Shown here: piece after piece, positions 33,555 to 42,042 of the stretch
Layout of the letters: every line of letters begins with the position of its first letter
Position numbering within the stretch: position 1 is the stretch's first letter
Origin: Microvirga sp. VF16
GTDB lineage: Bacteria > Pseudomonadota > Alphaproteobacteria > Rhizobiales > Beijerinckiaceae
Assembly: GCF_016864375.1 (NCBI RefSeq)
Contig: NZ_CP069354.1
Location: 4,981,501 to 5,045,500, forward strand
Length of the DNA: 64,000 nucleotides
Direction: 5' to 3'
Translations under genes and position numbers: made by a program
Notes under the pieces: generated by a model
The model's input: the letters and a program-made list of their open reading frames with translations, nothing else
The model's database searches: none
Told to the model about the DNA's origin: nothing

Positions 33555-35315
33555 CTAACGCCACATCACAGCGAATACGGCGGTCGCCGCGATCACGCCG
33601 ACGATCATCGCCAGCGCATATTGGGTCACGACGCCGGTCTGGAGATGCCGCAGCGCCTCGCCAGTGCTCAGGATCGCCCGAGCGACACCATTCACGACGG
33701 CGTCCACCTTGCTGTGATCGATCCGCAGCCCGGTCCGCGCCGCTCCGTGCAGAAAGGGCAGTACCGTGGTCTCTGACACGTCGCTCACCGCCTTCTCGTA
33801 GCGTGCCAGCGGGTTCTCGGCGAGCCACAGGAAGCGTCGCGCACCCTTGCGATAGAACCAGTCGGTGTCGATGCTGATCGTGTTCTCAGGATCGAGCGCC
33901 TTGAGGAACAGCACGAACCCCAATGCGGTGAACATCAGCAGGCCGAGGCTCTCGGTGATATGGACGGTGGTGTAGGGTTCGAAGTCGACCGGATGGGGTA
34001 GAAGCGCATAGAGCGGCTGGGGGAACACTCCGATCGCGATGCAGAGCACCGCCGCCATGCTCATCGCAATCAGCATGTTGCGGGGAGGTTCTCGCGCCTC
34101 CAGCTTCCGGTCCGTGCCGAAGAACATGTAGTATGGGAGCTTGAGCCCAGTGTGCAGGAAGGTCCCGGACGATGCCATCGTCAGCGCGAGCACGACCAGC
34201 GCGCGGTGATCCTGTCCGGCGGCGGCTATCACCATGGATTTGGTGACGAAGCCCGAGAAGAACGGAAATGCCGAGATCGCAAAGGCGCCGACCATATAGA
34301 GCGCCACAGTCAGCGGCATGGTCCTATAGAGCCCACCAAGCTCGGTGAGCTTGCGACGCCCGGTGACGTAGATCACCGCCCCCGCACCCATGAAGAGGAG
34401 CGCCTTGTAGAGAATATGCGCGAAGGCATGACTGGCGGCTCCGTTCACCGCCATCTCGGTGCCGATGCCGATTCCGGCCACCATGTAGCCCACTTGGCTG
34501 ACGATATGATAGGCTAGGAGCCTCCGGCAATCGTTCTCCAGCACCGCGTAGACGACGCCGTAAAGCGCCATCACCGTGCCGAGCCAGACCAGAAGTTCGG
34601 TCCCCGGGAACGCCCGTGCCAGCACATAGACAGCCGTCTTGGTCGTGAAGGCGCTCATGAACACCGCCCCGGTGACGGTCGCCTCCGGATAGGCGTCGGT
34701 CAGCCAGGCATTGAGCGGCGGCACAGCAGCATTGAGCATGAATCCGGCAAGGATCAGGTAGACCCCGACGTCCATCCCACTCTCGATCGGGCCGAAGCGA
34801 AGCGAGCCGACAGTAAGCCCATGGGCAATAATACCGCCGAGCAAGGCGAGCCCGCCGGTGATATGGACCATGAGATACCGGAACCCAGCGCGGATCGCCT
34901 GCCGACTACGCTGGGCGAAGACCAGATAGGCAGAGGCGAACGCCATAACTTCCCAGAACAGAAACAGGGTCAGATAGTCGCCAGCGAAGACGACGCCGAG
35001 CGCGCTGCCGACGTAGACGAACGCCGCCACATGCTGGCCGGCACACGTCAGGTGTAGCGCATAGACCATGCCGATTAGCGACATGATGGTGAAAACGGTG
35101 GCGAAGACGATGCTCAGGTTGTCGACCTTCGCAATCAGGATGTCCTGTCCGATGAACCGCGCTGCGCCATAGTCGCCCGGCTGCATCGTGAGCACGGCGA
35201 GGATTGCCAACGCCGGTATCAGCAGCAGATAGATCTTGCGGATCAATCCCCTCAGGAAGGGGATCGGCAGGGCGCCAAGAACAAGCAGCAGCGTGGGATG
35301 GACGAAGTCAGTCAT
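33555..35315 (-). CDS. MrpD/NuoL-like antiporter subunit with long C-terminal helix
   Basis: The 586-aa polytopic protein of the proton_antipo_M family occupies the place of nuoL but resembles cation/H+ antiporter subunit D. TM5 Glu (TLFLFWEVMAFASAYLVFAQ), TM8 Lys (SAFTTKTAVYVLAR) and TM12-type Lys (FAHILYKALLFMGAG) are present. At the TM7 site the sequence is GFMLNAAVPPLNAWLTDAY: Asn replaces the Lys nine residues before Trp, and Asn replaces the His two before Trp. The C-terminal ~110 residues (from TISIDTDWFYRKGARR) form an amphipathic stretch ending in a final TM, as in NuoL's lateral helix. It probably forms the distal membrane arm. Confidence 0.85.
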   Translation of the reverse strand: MTDFVHPTLLLVLGALPIPFLRGLIRKIYLLLIPALAILAVLTMQPGDYGAARFIGQDILIAKVDNLSIVFATVFTIMSLIGMVYALHLTCAGQHVAAFVYVGSALGVVFAGDYLTLFLFWEVMAFASAYLVFAQRSRQAIRAGFRYLMVHITGGLALLGGIIAHGLTVGSLRFGPIESGMDVGVYLILAGFMLNAAVPPLNAWLTDAYPEATVTGAVFMSAFTTKTAVYVLARAFPGTELLVWLGTVMALYGVVYAVLENDCRRLLAYHIVSQVGYMVAGIGIGTEMAVNGAASHAFAHILYKALLFMGAGAVIYVTGRRKLTELGGLYRTMPLTVALYMVGAFAISAFPFFSGFVTKSMVIAAAGQDHRALVVLALTMASSGTFLHTGLKLPYYMFFGTDRKLEAREPPRNMLIAMSMAAVLCIAIGVFPQPLYALLPHPVDFEPYTTVHITESLGLLMFTALGFVLFLKALDPENTISIDTDWFYRKGARRFLWLAENPLARYEKAVSDVSETTVLPFLHGAARTGLRIDHSKVDAVVNGVARAILSTGEALRHLQTGVVTQYALAMIVGVIAATAVFAVMWR

Positions 35316-35562
35316 AATAGTCCTCGCGCCGCATCAGCCCGCCCTGATGGCCGAGGAACTTGGAAATGAAGATCAACAGCACGCAGGAGGCGAAGCCGTA
35401 AACGGCCGACCAGCCCGGCAGGCGGTCCCAAAAGTATTCGCCGTGTTCGCGGGGGACCAAAAAGTCTGAAACGACGATCAGAACGAGTGTCAGGTAGAAC
35501 AGGCGACGCCGTATCTTCGCATATTTCCCGTCACCGAAGAAATCAACGACGCGCTTGATCAT
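35308..35562 (-). CDS. Small membrane protein between the two antiporter-like subunits (84 aa)
   Basis: The protein begins MIKRVVDFFGDGKYAKIRRR, followed by a TM (LFYLTLVLIVVSDFLVP) and a second TM (AVYGFASCVLLIFISKFLG), ending MRREDYYD. It overlaps the upstream gene by ATGA and the downstream one by 8 bp, so it is tightly coupled. I recognise no named complex I or Mrp subunit. It resembles accessory 2-TM proteins that accompany MrpD-like genes. A role as an extra membrane-arm subunit or assembly factor is inference. Confidence 0.8.
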   Translation of the reverse strand: MIKRVVDFFGDGKYAKIRRRLFYLTLVLIVVSDFLVPREHGEYFWDRLPGWSAVYGFASCVLLIFISKFLGHQGGLMRREDYYD

Positions 35563-37022
35563 CTGACCACCTCCTCCGCCAAGGAAAGAAAATAGGCGGG
35601 GAAGATGCCCATCGACACCGACAGGATGGCGGTCGCGACCAGCGGGATCGTCACCAACGGTATTTCACGGACCGCCGCAGGGCTCTCCACTGCCTCTGTC
35701 TCGAAAAAGGCGAGATAACTGACAGGCAGGAAATAGGCGGCATTCAGGACCGAGCTTGCCAAGAGAACGATCAGGAACGCGACTTCCCCCGCCTCCACCG
35801 AACCCAGCGCCAGATACCACTTGCTGACGAAGCCCGCTGTCGGCGGTATCCCGATCATGCTGAGCGAGGCGATGAAGAAAGCCCCCATCGTCCAGGGCAG
35901 TCTGCGGCCGATGCCGGCCATGTCGCTGATATTCCGCTTGCCGGACGCGCAATAGATTGACCCGGCGCAGAAAAAGAGAGTGATCTTGGAGAACGCGTGC
36001 GCCGCGATGTGAATGATCCCGCCGATCATCGCAGCCGGCGACAGCAGAACCGCACCCAGCACGATGTAGGAGAGTTGGCTGACCGTCGAATAGGCGAGCC
36101 GCGCCTTCAGGTCGTCCCGCGTCAGAGCGTATACGGACGCCATCAGGATAGTGAAGGAGACCAGATACGCTGTTGCGATGCCGAGACCTAACCCATCCAT
36201 CAGCCCTGTGCCGAAGACATGGAACACCACCCGCAGCACACAGAACACGCCCATCTTGACCACGGCCACCGCATGCAGGAGTGCGCTCACCGGTGTCGGT
36301 GCCACCATCGCGGCGGGCAGCCAAGCGTGCATAGGCATCACTGCTGCCTTGGCGAAGCCGAAGAGATAGCAGAAATAGATGACCGTCAGCAGCCCGGCCG
36401 AGGCATCGACCCCTGCCAGCAGTCCTCCCGCCACAAAGTCGAGCGACCCCGCAATATGGTAGGTCAGCGCCAGCGCGGCGAGAAGCACGCTTTTCGACGC
36501 GCCCATCAAGTAGACGAGGTACTTGCGTCCGCCCGCCCATCCCTCGCCGTCCTCGTGGTGATAGACGAGCGGATAGGTAACGAGGCTGAGCACTTCGTAG
36601 AAGATCACCAGCGTGAAGAGATTGGCTGCGAAGGCGCCCCCGACGGCTGCCGCGATGCTCGCGGCGAAGCAGGCGAAGAACCGGGTCTGCGCGTGCTCAT
36701 TCAAATGCCGCATGTAGCCGATGGAATAGATCGACGCCGCAACCCACAGCAGCGACGAGACTGTGGCAAACACCATGCCGAGCGCGTCGACTCGGAACGC
36801 GAAGTCGATCCCCGGCAGAATCTCGAACAGACGCAAATCGACCGTGCCGCCCGCTAGCACGGTGGGCGCCATTGAGGCGACAGTTGCGAACATGGCAGAC
36901 GCCGCTAGCGGCGAGACGACATCGCGAAATTTCTCACGCTTGTTCAGAAGGAGAACTGCCAGTGCCGCCAGAGCTGCGATCGCGACGGCAAGCAGCGGCC
37001 GGGTCGATACCACCGGGTTCAA
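35559..37022 (-). CDS. MrpD-like monovalent cation/H+ antiporter subunit
   Basis: The 487-aa polytopic proton_antipo_M protein has TM5 Glu (TLVIFYEVLSLVTYPLVYHH), TM7 Lys with downstream His (FGFAKAAVMPMHAWLPAAMV), TM8 Lys (AVAVVKMGVFCVLRV) and TM12-type Lys (AAHAFSKITLFFCAG), so all key charges are intact. It is shorter than NuoL and has no long C-terminal helix; it looks closest to MrpD. It starts at TTG 37022 with AAAGGA inside the nuoK stop region, 4 bp away. Confidence 0.88.
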   Translation of the reverse strand: MNPVVSTRPLLAVAIAALAALAVLLLNKREKFRDVVSPLAASAMFATVASMAPTVLAGGTVDLRLFEILPGIDFAFRVDALGMVFATVSSLLWVAASIYSIGYMRHLNEHAQTRFFACFAASIAAAVGGAFAANLFTLVIFYEVLSLVTYPLVYHHEDGEGWAGGRKYLVYLMGASKSVLLAALALTYHIAGSLDFVAGGLLAGVDASAGLLTVIYFCYLFGFAKAAVMPMHAWLPAAMVAPTPVSALLHAVAVVKMGVFCVLRVVFHVFGTGLMDGLGLGIATAYLVSFTILMASVYALTRDDLKARLAYSTVSQLSYIVLGAVLLSPAAMIGGIIHIAAHAFSKITLFFCAGSIYCASGKRNISDMAGIGRRLPWTMGAFFIASLSMIGIPPTAGFVSKWYLALGSVEAGEVAFLIVLLASSVLNAAYFLPVSYLAFFETEAVESPAAVREIPLVTIPLVATAILSVSMGIFPAYFLSLAEEVVR

Positions 37023-37026
37023 GCCG

Positions 37027-37332
37027 CTATCCTTTCATGATGGTCATATCGTCGACCTTGAGAGTGGCCTTGTTCCTCACGAGGGCGACCAGGATGCCGA
37101 GGGCAACGGCAACTTCCGCCGCGGTGATTGCGATGACGAAGATCGTGAAGATCTGTCCGCGGAAGTCGTCATGGAAGTGCCCGAACGCGATGAAATTGAT
37201 GTTGACCGAGTTGAGCAGCAGCTCCAGAGACATCAGAACGACTAGGATGTTGCGCCTGAGCAGCACCCCCGACGCCCCAATCACGAACAGGACCACCCCG
37301 AGCACGATATACCACCAGAGCGGCACCATCAC
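37027..37332 (-). CDS. nuoK: NADH-quinone oxidoreductase subunit K
   Basis: The protein has ~101 aa and three TMs, with the conserved Glu residues in LVVLMSLELLLNSVNINFIA and AITAAEVAVALGILVALVRN, both implicated in the central proton path. AAGGAG in the end of nuoJ serves either GTG 37332 (overlapping the nuoJ stop) or the ATG one codon later. Confidence 0.95.
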   Translation of the reverse strand: MMVPLWWYIVLGVVLFVIGASGVLLRRNILVVLMSLELLLNSVNINFIAFGHFHDDFRGQIFTIFVIAITAAEVAVALGILVALVRNKATLKVDDMTIMKG

Positions 37333-37829
37333 TTCGGCTCCTTCCGCGCCAGCACAATGGCGCCGACCAGAGCCGCCAGTAGGATGACGGAGGCGGCTTC
37401 AAACGGCAGGAGGTAGTCGGCGAAAAGCGTCACGCTAAGCTGTCTGATCTCACCACCGATGTGCATAGAGACGGGCTCCGTGACCGAAAATCTGTCGCTC
37501 CAGAGCACCAGCACAAGCATTTCGACCCCGAGCAGGACGAGCAACACCAGAGCCGGCAAGTTGCTACCCGGCAAGAACCGCTGCAACACCGCTTCCCGCA
37601 CATCGGTCATCATAATCACGAACAAGAACAGGACCATGATTGCGCCGACATAGACGAAGATCTGGATGACAGCGAGCAACGGCGCCTCGAGCAAGACGAA
37701 GATTGCCGAGATCTGCAGGAAACACGCCATCAACGCCAATGCGCTGTGAACCGGATTCCGCGCCAGAACCATGATCAGGGCCGTGATCACGGACGCCGCA
37801 GCGAATAGAAAAAAGAAACCCTGATCCAT
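37329..37829 (-). CDS. nuoJ: NADH-quinone oxidoreductase subunit J
   Basis: The 166-aa protein has five TM segments; QIFVYVGAIMVLFLFVIMMT is the TM3 pi-bulge region of NuoJ/ND6. It ends ILLAALVGAIVLARKEPK. ATG 37829 follows GGAGGGTGGGC and is the first gene of the 14-gene minus-strand operon (J, K, D-like 1, small, D-like 2, M, N, A to G). Confidence 0.95.
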   Translation of the reverse strand: MDQGFFFLFAAASVITALIMVLARNPVHSALALMACFLQISAIFVLLEAPLLAVIQIFVYVGAIMVLFLFVIMMTDVREAVLQRFLPGSNLPALVLLVLLGVEMLVLVLWSDRFSVTEPVSMHIGGEIRQLSVTLFADYLLPFEAASVILLAALVGAIVLARKEPK

Positions 37830-38213
37830 CGACGCCCACCCTCCGATGCGAACTATCACTCGGCGGCGACACGGCCGGATTTGAGATAACTGCGCACTTC
37901 AGATGCGACGATGAATTGTGCCCTAATCTCGGATTTTTCTCAAGATTATCGTGATTTGGCGCTGCATCGGCCGTTTCATTGGCGGCTTTGTCGAAGCCTG
38001 ATGCGGCCGTGGGAACGTCGTTCTGGCGGCTCGGCGAGAGATCATGGATGACCGAACCCTAGGCTGACAGGTTCGGCTGAGGTAGTCCGCAAGCGGCTTT
38101 TTGCCGTTCGGCTTGGGCGAACCGCCGAGCAGGGTGCTCTGCCCGCCGCATGAGTTCTTCACAAACACCTGATCCTTTCTCGTCACTGCTGCGGATTTGC
38201 GGCAAAGCCAGCT
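37830..38213. other. Upstream region of the complex I operon
   Basis: There is no coding sequence here. The promoter of the nuoJ-led operon should lie here. No FNR-type TTGAT-N4-ATCAA or other known operator is visible. A MITE-like copy begins at its far end (38214). Confidence 0.4.
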
Positions 38214-38361
38214 GGGGAGTGTGAGGTTTCGTGGGGCAGGCGATCGGCACGTTGGGATATGCATAGGGGGTAAACCAAGGTCGCCGCTCGTTGTTCGTTC
38301 GGGGCGAACCTCTCCCCGGTAAGCAGCGACATGGGCCGCCCCACACTTCCTCTCCCCTCTA
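38214..38361. repeat. MITE-like element, copy F (~148 bp)
   Basis: The left end is GGGGAGTGTGAGG-TTTC-GTGGGGC. The right end (complement) contains GGGGAGAGG-AAGT-GTGGGGC. It is slightly longer than the other copies, with an unrelated interior. It touches the 3' end of the Memo-family gene. Confidence 0.6.
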
Positions 38362-39183
38362 GGAGGCATTCCGGGTGTCGTCGATAATCCACGCCCCATA
38401 ACCGACGACACGATCCCGGGTCCCGGCGGTGTCGCCGGAGTTCGCCAGCGCTAGGCGCTGCAGTCCAAGATCGCGGCAGTCCGCTTCTATGATCAGGCCC
38501 GCAATGGCGAGATACCCGCAGGCATTGTTCGGTCCAAGGCTGGCCCAGTCGCCCCGCTCGATCTGAGCCGCCGTAACTGCATCGAGTTGCCGGGCCGTCT
38601 CATAATCATGAAAGTGCGACAGGTCCGAGCTGACCACGACCAGCGTCTCCGGGCCACCCCACAGCCGGTCGAGCACGCCGGAGACCTCCTCCGGAGCGGC
38701 GTCACCTACCAGCAGCGGGACCAACTCGAAGGACCTGAGGACCGATTGGAGGAATGGCAGTTCGACTTCAAGGGCATGCTCAGGCGCGTGCGGAGCGTCA
38801 GCCCGCAGCATGGGCGTGAAGTCTGCAAGTATGGTGGCGGCATCCTGCGCGACGGGCACACGCCCCAGCGGTGTCTCGAAAGCGTCCACCGTCGGCATGG
38901 CGAGGCCGCGAAACGGCACGTAATGCCCAGGCCCGATCAGCACCACCCGCGTGATCGTGTCGGCATGGGGTTGCAGCGAGGCGAAGGCAGTGGCAGCCAC
39001 CTCGCCGGAGTAGATGTATCCGGCATGAGGGACTATGATGGCTTTGGGAGCCGCCACGGGGGCAATCCTCACCCCGGCCAAGAGCGCGTCGACAGTCGTG
39101 CGAAGCTGGTGCGGGCTGCGAGGATAGAACCGGCCCGCGACCGCAGCCCGCCTGACCTGCTGTTGATCTTGTCCGGATGCCAC
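38359..39183 (-). CDS. amrB: AmmeMemoRadiSam system protein B (Memo family)
   Basis: The 274-aa Memo/LigB-like fold protein has RRAAVAGRFYPRSPHQLRTT, IIVPHAGYIYSGEVAATAFA, LIGPGHYVPFRGLA, HALEVELPFLQSVL and VSSDLSHFHDYETA. His and Asp residues in these motifs line the Memo pocket. The start is a GTG at 39183 with GGAG upstream. It is divergent, 57 bp from the radical SAM gene, with which it forms the conserved AmmeMemoRadiSam pair. The biochemical role of that system is not established. Confidence 0.9.
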   Translation of the reverse strand: MASGQDQQQVRRAAVAGRFYPRSPHQLRTTVDALLAGVRIAPVAAPKAIIVPHAGYIYSGEVAATAFASLQPHADTITRVVLIGPGHYVPFRGLAMPTVDAFETPLGRVPVAQDAATILADFTPMLRADAPHAPEHALEVELPFLQSVLRSFELVPLLVGDAAPEEVSGVLDRLWGGPETLVVVSSDLSHFHDYETARQLDAVTAAQIERGDWASLGPNNACGYLAIAGLIIEADCRDLGLQRLALANSGDTAGTRDRVVGYGAWIIDDTRNAS

Positions 39184-39240
39184 TGGATGCTGCTCCGCAG
39201 GCGACTCTCAACCTCATTACCAGAGATAGGTGAGGTCGGC

Positions 39241-40353
39241 ATGGATCAACAGATCTCCCCAGGCAACCCGGGCCGCTACTGGCACCTGCTGGAGGACGGG
39301 CGCATCCAGTGCGATGTGTGTCCGCGCCTGTGCAAGCTGCATGAGGGCCAGCGAGGCTTGTGCTTCGTGCGCGCCAGGCAAGGCGATCAGATCGTGCTCA
39401 CCACCTATGGCCGGTCGTCGGGCTTCTGCATCGATCCCATCGAGAAGAAGCCGCTCAACCACTTTCTGCCCGGCACACCGGTGCTGTCCTTTGGCACTGC
39501 GGGCTGCAATCTCACCTGCAAATTCTGCCAGAACTGGGACATCTCGAAAGCCCGCGAGTTCGACCGTCTTCAGGACCGCGCCTCGTCCGAGGCGATTGCC
39601 GAGGCCGCGGTCGCAAGCGGCTGCCGGTCGGTGGCGTTCACCTACAACGATCCGGTGATCTTTCTGGAGTATGCCGTCGACGTGGCTCAGGCCTGCCGCG
39701 AGCGCGGCATCAAATCGGTTGCGGTGAGCGCGGGCTACATCTGCGATGAGCCACGGGTCGAGTTCTTCCGGCACATGGATGCGGCCAACATCGATCTCAA
39801 AGGCTTCACGGAGGAGTTCTACAAGACCCTGTGCTCGGCCCGGCTGGGACCGGTGCTCGATACGCTGGAGTACCTCAAGCATGAGACCGACATCTGGTTC
39901 GAGATCACGACGCTTCTGATCCCCGGCGAAAACGACTCCCCTACTGAGATCGAAGCCTTGAGCCGCTGGGTGCTGGAGCACTTGGGTCCTGACGTGCCGT
40001 TGCACTTCACCGCCTTCCATCCCGACTGGAAGATGCTGGACACCCCGGCCACCCCGCCCGAGATCTTGAGGATGGCCCGCCGGATCGCCCAGGAAGTGGG
40101 GCTGCGCTATGTCTTCACCGGCAACACCCACGATGCGGAAGGCCAGAGCACCTATTGCCATGCGTGTCAGGCAGTGCTGATCGGACGGGACTGGTACCAA
40201 CTCACCGCCTGGAACCTCACCGTCGATGGGCGTTGTGGCAGTTGCGGCACCCCCTGCCCTGGTGTGTTCGAGGCAGCCCCGGGCACGTGGGGGCCGAGAC
40301 GGCGCTCGGTGGTGCTTCAGGCCGCGGCGGGAAGCGATTACTCCGCTTTTTGA
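39241..40353 (+). CDS. amrS: AmmeMemoRadiSam system radical SAM enzyme
   Basis: The 370-aa protein has the radical SAM motif CNLTCKFCQNWDISKAREFD near residue 94, an N-terminal Cys pair (CDVCPRLCKLHEGQRGLC) and later Cys in TYCHACQAV and CGSCGTPCPG that may hold further metal. FEITTLLIPGENDS and PLHFTAFHPDWKM are typical of this PflA-like subfamily. The AMMECR1 (A) partner is not in the window. ATG 39241 is chosen on homology and GTGAGG. Confidence 0.92.
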   Translation: MDQQISPGNPGRYWHLLEDGRIQCDVCPRLCKLHEGQRGLCFVRARQGDQIVLTTYGRSSGFCIDPIEKKPLNHFLPGTPVLSFGTAGCNLTCKFCQNWDISKAREFDRLQDRASSEAIAEAAVASGCRSVAFTYNDPVIFLEYAVDVAQACRERGIKSVAVSAGYICDEPRVEFFRHMDAANIDLKGFTEEFYKTLCSARLGPVLDTLEYLKHETDIWFEITTLLIPGENDSPTEIEALSRWVLEHLGPDVPLHFTAFHPDWKMLDTPATPPEILRMARRIAQEVGLRYVFTGNTHDAEGQSTYCHACQAVLIGRDWYQLTAWNLTVDGRCGSCGTPCPGVFEAAPGTWGPRRRSVVLQAAAGSDYSAF

Positions 40354-40724
40354 TCGGCTGAGATCGGCGCAGGAGCCCACAGCATGAAAAACGTGCGCAA
40401 GCTCTACAGCAGTCCGAACGGCGACACCTGATCGGCGAGGCATCCGGACACTGAGATGGTTCACGCCTGAGTTCCTGGCGTTGAAGCGGCTTGATCAACC
40501 CCCGAGCCGTTGCCCGGATCCGGTCCGGCGTCTCGTCCTGAGCTGTAATGGATAGCATGTGCCCCCTTCCTGAGAGGATCTTCAGCCCCATCCAATCGAC
40601 CTTGTCTCGCGAAGTTATACCATGGCTCCTGTGATCGAAAAATTCCTTTGCCTGTACCAAAGTGACCGGTCACCCGGATATCAAGAGCCGGGTAGTTTGC
40701 TACCGTTCCGGGAATGGTCGTCAA
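40354..40724. other. Intergenic, no supported gene
   Basis: Two overlapping minus-strand frames occur here but neither has a family match or convincing start, so nothing is called. This follows amrS and precedes the 3' end of the acetyltransferase gene. Confidence 0.35.
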
Positions 40725-41588
40725 TCAGTAGAGCACCGAGGGGAAGTAACAGCCCTTCGGCTCTTGGTAGGTGCCTATCGTCATCAGGTTCATCGGTTTG
40801 ATCACGCTCATTCCTTGATGCAGGCACCAGCGGAATAGGTTCGCCTGCCGCGTTGGCAGGAGCAGGGAGAGCGGCTCAGCGCTCATGGCTCCGGCGCCAG
40901 CCAGGAGCGCTCTCATGTCCAATTCGGTTTCGGCAACACCGTGGTTCATCAGCCAGAATGTCGCCGCCGAGAGATAGCCCGTGATGCGGCCCTCCCGCTC
41001 GACCACGAAGGGCGTGAACACCTGCAGTGCTTCTTGGAGTTCATGACTGCGCCCGATGTCATGGACGGCCGTGCAGAGTTCTGCACAGGCGTCGACATCC
41101 CCAGGGATCATCGGCCGGACCGCGAAACCCAGATCTGGCCCGCTGCGCGGCGTGCCGCGCATGAGCACAAGCGGCTCCCGGACGTCGAACCCGAGCGAGG
41201 CGTAGAGCGCAAGCGAGCGGGTGTTGAAGGCGTCCTGGACGAGGCGCACCCCCAAGGCGTCGCGGGCCCGCTCCAGGACGGCTTCCATAAGCTTGCGCCC
41301 AACCCCGCTGCCCTGCATGGCCGGGTCGACAGTGATCGGCCCGATGCCACGGATCGGATCCCCTTCGGCCATAAAGACGCTGCCGACCACCCGACTGTCC
41401 AACTCGGCCACTACCCCGTATATGGTTGGGGCCGCGATAAAGGTTGAGGCAAGCTGCGTTCCCGCCTCCACCGACGGGAAATCCCACGGGAAGCCATGCT
41501 GATCCGCAATCGCCTTGAAGGCCTCGAAGATGATGCACCCGCAGGCTTCCACATCAGTAGGCGTGGCGGGGCGGAGTTCTGGGGTCAT
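40725..41588 (-). CDS. GNAT-family N-acetyltransferase, two-domain
   Basis: The 287-aa protein has an N-terminal GNAT domain (DPAMQGSGVGRKLMEAVLER with the acetyl-CoA loop Q-x-x-G-x-G; NTRSLALYASLGFDVREPL) and a C-terminal half with a degenerate GNAT-like fold (VRPMIPGDVDACAELC ... FVVEREGRITGYLSAATFWL). The substrate is unknown. It starts at ATG 41588 and is monocistronic. Confidence 0.85.
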   Translation of the reverse strand: MTPELRPATPTDVEACGCIIFEAFKAIADQHGFPWDFPSVEAGTQLASTFIAAPTIYGVVAELDSRVVGSVFMAEGDPIRGIGPITVDPAMQGSGVGRKLMEAVLERARDALGVRLVQDAFNTRSLALYASLGFDVREPLVLMRGTPRSGPDLGFAVRPMIPGDVDACAELCTAVHDIGRSHELQEALQVFTPFVVEREGRITGYLSAATFWLMNHGVAETELDMRALLAGAGAMSAEPLSLLLPTRQANLFRWCLHQGMSVIKPMNLMTIGTYQEPKGCYFPSVLY

Positions 41589-41675
41589 GACCGCTTCCCT
41601 CCCTCGCAGTCACGCAGTCGAATGAGCATCGGCGACCGCACTGCGTCGCCGCTCAGACTCTCGCAGATGCATCCA

Positions 41676-41792
41676 TCAGGCAAATGAGATTGCGAACCAG
41701 ATCGTGGCGAAAGCAATACAGCTGACGATGGCAGCCCACTCTGACACCTTCAGTCGGCCCGATCCTGACGTTGATGAATTGTTCGCACCCAT
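41676..41792 (-). CDS. 38-aa single-TM microprotein
   Basis: ATG 41792 is preceded by GAGGGGGAT. The product is MGANNSSTSGSGRLKVSEWA followed by AIVSCIAFATIWFAISFA: a polar N-tail and one C-terminal TM. The sharp ribosome-binding site supports translation. No family recognised. Confidence 0.45.
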   Translation of the reverse strand: MGANNSSTSGSGRLKVSEWAAIVSCIAFATIWFAISFA

Positions 41793-42042
41793 AGTATCCC
41801 CCTCGATTGGTTCTTCCACGTTGCTGCCAAGGACATCCAAGGCGTTCAATGGCACCTGCTTCAAGGTACGGCGGGATGCTCGGTCTGGATGTGCTGGGTG
41901 ACACATCCGTGGCCAAGCTCGCACCCGCCGTGTGGAGGCTGCCGGTGACGAGGGCAGGTACCCGGCCCTGCAAGAACGCGCCACGGCAACCGTGGCACTC
42001 ACCGCCGCGTTTTACTTATGGACTTGCTATAGGAGTGAGATC

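Noticed and set aside
37830..38213. FNR or NsrR-type operator upstream of nuoJ
   Set aside because: AT-rich patches exist but no TTGAT-N4-ATCAA or other half-site pair could be read.
38587..39240. In-frame 5' extension of the radical SAM gene
   Set aside because: It runs antisense to the Memo-family gene; family homology starts at ATG 39241.
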